A stretch of 23,347 nt of DNA. It comes from Planctomycetes bacterium UBA2386 (GTDB lineage Bacteria > Planctomycetota > UBA1135 > UBA2386). The stretch is from contig DDSQ01000041.1 of assembly GCA_002343845.1 (NCBI GenBank), positions 1 through 23,347 on the forward strand, written 5' to 3'. The first letter of the stretch is position 1, and the number at the start of each line of letters is the position of its first letter. The translations under genes were made by a program, and so were the position numbers. Under the pieces are notes generated by a model. It worked only from the letters and a program-made list of their open reading frames with translations. It searched no databases and was not told the origin of the DNA. Of this stretch, positions 21,963-23,347 are shown in pieces.

Positions 21963-23347
21963 TTACTCGTCTTCCTTGACCTTGAAGGCCGAGGTCAGCT
22001 GTTGCTGCACGGTGGGAGGGACGGCCTCGTAGTGGGACAGTTCGATCGAGTACCGGCCCTGGCCCTGGGTCATCGCATTGAGTCGCGACTGGTAGCCCAC
22101 GAGCTCCGACAAAGGCGCCTGGCCCTTGATGACGATGGTGCCCGGGCCGCCCTGGGCGGTGCCACTGACCAGTCCGCGCCGCGATGACAGGTCTCCGGTG
22201 ATGTCGCCCATCGTGGTGTCGGGCGCCGCGATGTCGACGTTGACCACCGGCTCCAGCACGATCGGCCGTGCATCGCGCACCGCGGCGAGGAAGGCCTTGC
22301 GCCCCGCGGTGACGAAGGCGATCTCCTTGCTGTCCACGCTGTGGTGCTTGCCGTCGTAGACCGTGACCTTGACGTCGACGACCGGGTAGCCGGCGATGGC
22401 CCCGGTGGCCAGGACCTCGCGCACGCCCTTCTCGACAGCCGGGATGAACTGTGTCGGGATCACGCCGCCCTTGACCTCGTCGACGAACTGGAAGCCCTCG
22501 CCGCGGGCCAGCGGCTCGACGCGCAGGTGCACCTCGCCGAACTGGCCGGCGCCGCCGGTCTGCTTCTTGTGGCGGTACTGCGCGGCCGCGGGCGCGGTGA
22601 TCGTCTCGCGGTAGGCGATGCGCGGCGGACGCGTGTCGACCTCGAACTTGTAGACCTCGCGCAGCCGCTCGAGCAGCACGCGCAGGTGCAGCTCGCCCAG
22701 GCCGTAGACGACGGTCTCGTTGGTCGTCGCCACGTGCTCGACCTTCAGGCAGGGATCCTCGTCGACGAGCTTGGTCAGGATCTCCCACATGCGCTGCTCG
22801 TCGCCGCGGCGCTTCGGGCTGATCGCCAGGCCGTGCACCGGCTGCGGGAAGGCAAGCGGCTTCAGGTGCAGGTGGTCGTCCTCGGCGGCGTCGTGCAGCA
22901 CCGCGTCGAAGTGGATCTCGTCGACCTTGGCGACGGCGACGATGTCGCCGGGCAGCCCCTCGCGCACCTCGACATGCGACTTGCCCTGCAGCATGAACAG
23001 GTGCCCGACCTTGAACGGCTTGCGCCCGTCGCCGATGTAGAGCTGGCTGTCCTTGGTGACCGTGCCCTGGTGGATGCGGAAGATGCCCATGCGGCCCACG
23101 TACGGGTCGACCGTGACCTTGAAGACGTGGGCGATGACGTGTCGGTCCGGGACGGGCTCGGCATGCATCGGGACCGCGTCGTCACCCTCGCCCCGCAGGA
23201 AGTCGGGGGCATTGCCTTCGGTCGGGTTCGGCAGCAACTTGACGATCACGTCGAGCAGTTCGGCGACGCCGGCGCCGCTGCGTGCCGAGACGAAACACAC
23301 CGGAATCAGGTGTCCCTCGCGCAGGGCCTGCTCGAGCGGGGCGTGCA
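21963..23347 (-). CDS. Elongation factor G-like GTPase (EF-G paralogue), C-terminal two-thirds
   Basis: The gene runs off the right edge; the frame stays open to base 23345, giving the last 460 residues. GHLIPVCFVSARSGAGVAELLDV is the end of the GTPase domain. Domain II follows (HVFKVTVDPYVGRMGIFRIHQG), then domain III (AISPKRRGDEQRMWEILTKL, GLGELHLRVLLERL), domain IV (YRHKKQTGGAGQFGEV, DGKHHSVDSKEIAF) and domain V (EPVVNVDIAAPDTTMGDITGDLSSRRG to LSHYEAVPPTVQQQL). Domain order is that of a translational translocase. The sequence details and the absence of neighbouring rpsL, rpsG or tuf suggest the shorter EF-G-like paralogue rather than the housekeeping fusA, but the window does not settle this. 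It is followed on the same strand by the riboswitch-led TerC gene, 366 bp away, and co-transcription seems unlikely. Confidence 0.88.
   Translation of the reverse strand, partial: HAPLEQALREGHLIPVCFVSARSGAGVAELLDVIVKLLPNPTEGNAPDFLRGEGDDAVPMHAEPVPDRHVIAHVFKVTVDPYVGRMGIFRIHQGTVTKDSQLYIGDGRKPFKVGHLFMLQGKSHVEVREGLPGDIVAVAKVDEIHFDAVLHDAAEDDHLHLKPLAFPQPVHGLAISPKRRGDEQRMWEILTKLVDEDPCLKVEHVATTNETVVYGLGELHLRVLLERLREVYKFEVDTRPPRIAYRETITAPAAAQYRHKKQTGGAGQFGEVHLRVEPLARGEGFQFVDEVKGGVIPTQFIPAVEKGVREVLATGAIAGYPVVDVKVTVYDGKHHSVDSKEIAFVTAGRKAFLAAVRDARPIVLEPVVNVDIAAPDTTMGDITGDLSSRRGLVSGTAQGGPGTIVIKGQAPLSELVGYQSRLNAMTQGQGRYSIELSHYEAVPPTVQQQLTSAFKVKEDE

Noticed and set aside
21841..22788. Open frame on the minus strand overlapping the EF-G-like gene
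   Set aside because: It is an out-of-frame shadow with Arg/Gly-rich sequence and no domain; the EF-G frame has strong domain matches over the same bases.

Overview
The window looks like a chromosomal segment of a GC-rich (about 70 % by eye) betaproteobacterium, most likely a Burkholderiales member. The basis is the yhdP-nitrilase pair, Gram-negative outer-membrane proteins, a TerC/Alx-type gene behind a proteobacterial-style yybP-ykoY leader, and strong GC preference at third codon positions. No mobile element, rRNA, tRNA or CRISPR array is visible.

Layout. (1) 1-2108, plus strand: the 3' end of a YhdP/AsmA-like envelope protein gene, overlapping by ATGA with a carbon-nitrogen hydrolase gene. 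(2) 2109-2438: a gene-free gap with nested inverted repeats. (3) 2439-17432, plus strand: a tightly coupled three-gene surface locus. It encodes a 3525-residue secreted protein of DUF11 and SdrD-B/Cna-B-like modules, a 1115-residue protein with an N-terminal Ig-like region and a probable outer-membrane beta-barrel, and a 361-residue OmpA-family protein with a 16-proline linker. The three genes overlap by 14 nt and by ATGA. (4) 17550-19639, minus strand: an HDOD protein, an 86-residue protein of unknown function, and a repressor-like HTH protein. (5) 19699-20571, plus strand: an aldo/keto reductase, divergent from the HTH gene. (6) 20628-21752, minus strand: a TerC-family membrane protein whose leader is a yybP-ykoY (Mn2+) riboswitch with a visible ribosome-binding-site switch. 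(7) 21963-23347, minus strand: the 3' two-thirds of an EF-G-like GTPase gene, running off the window.

The most interesting part is the 15-kb surface locus. The giant protein has a Sec signal but no barrel, sortase motif, RTX repeats or PEP-CTERM. The two genes translated immediately after it encode an outer-membrane barrel and a peptidoglycan-binding OmpA protein. A dedicated export and anchoring module for a calcium-stiffened stalk is a reasonable hypothesis. The stalk contains nine consecutive modules of exactly 119 residues, EF-hand-like acidic loops, and about 1731 consecutive codons without a lysine, which excludes Cna-B-type isopeptide cross-links there. The DUF11 modules instead mostly carry a pair of cysteines. 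The manganese riboswitch is the best-supported regulatory element.
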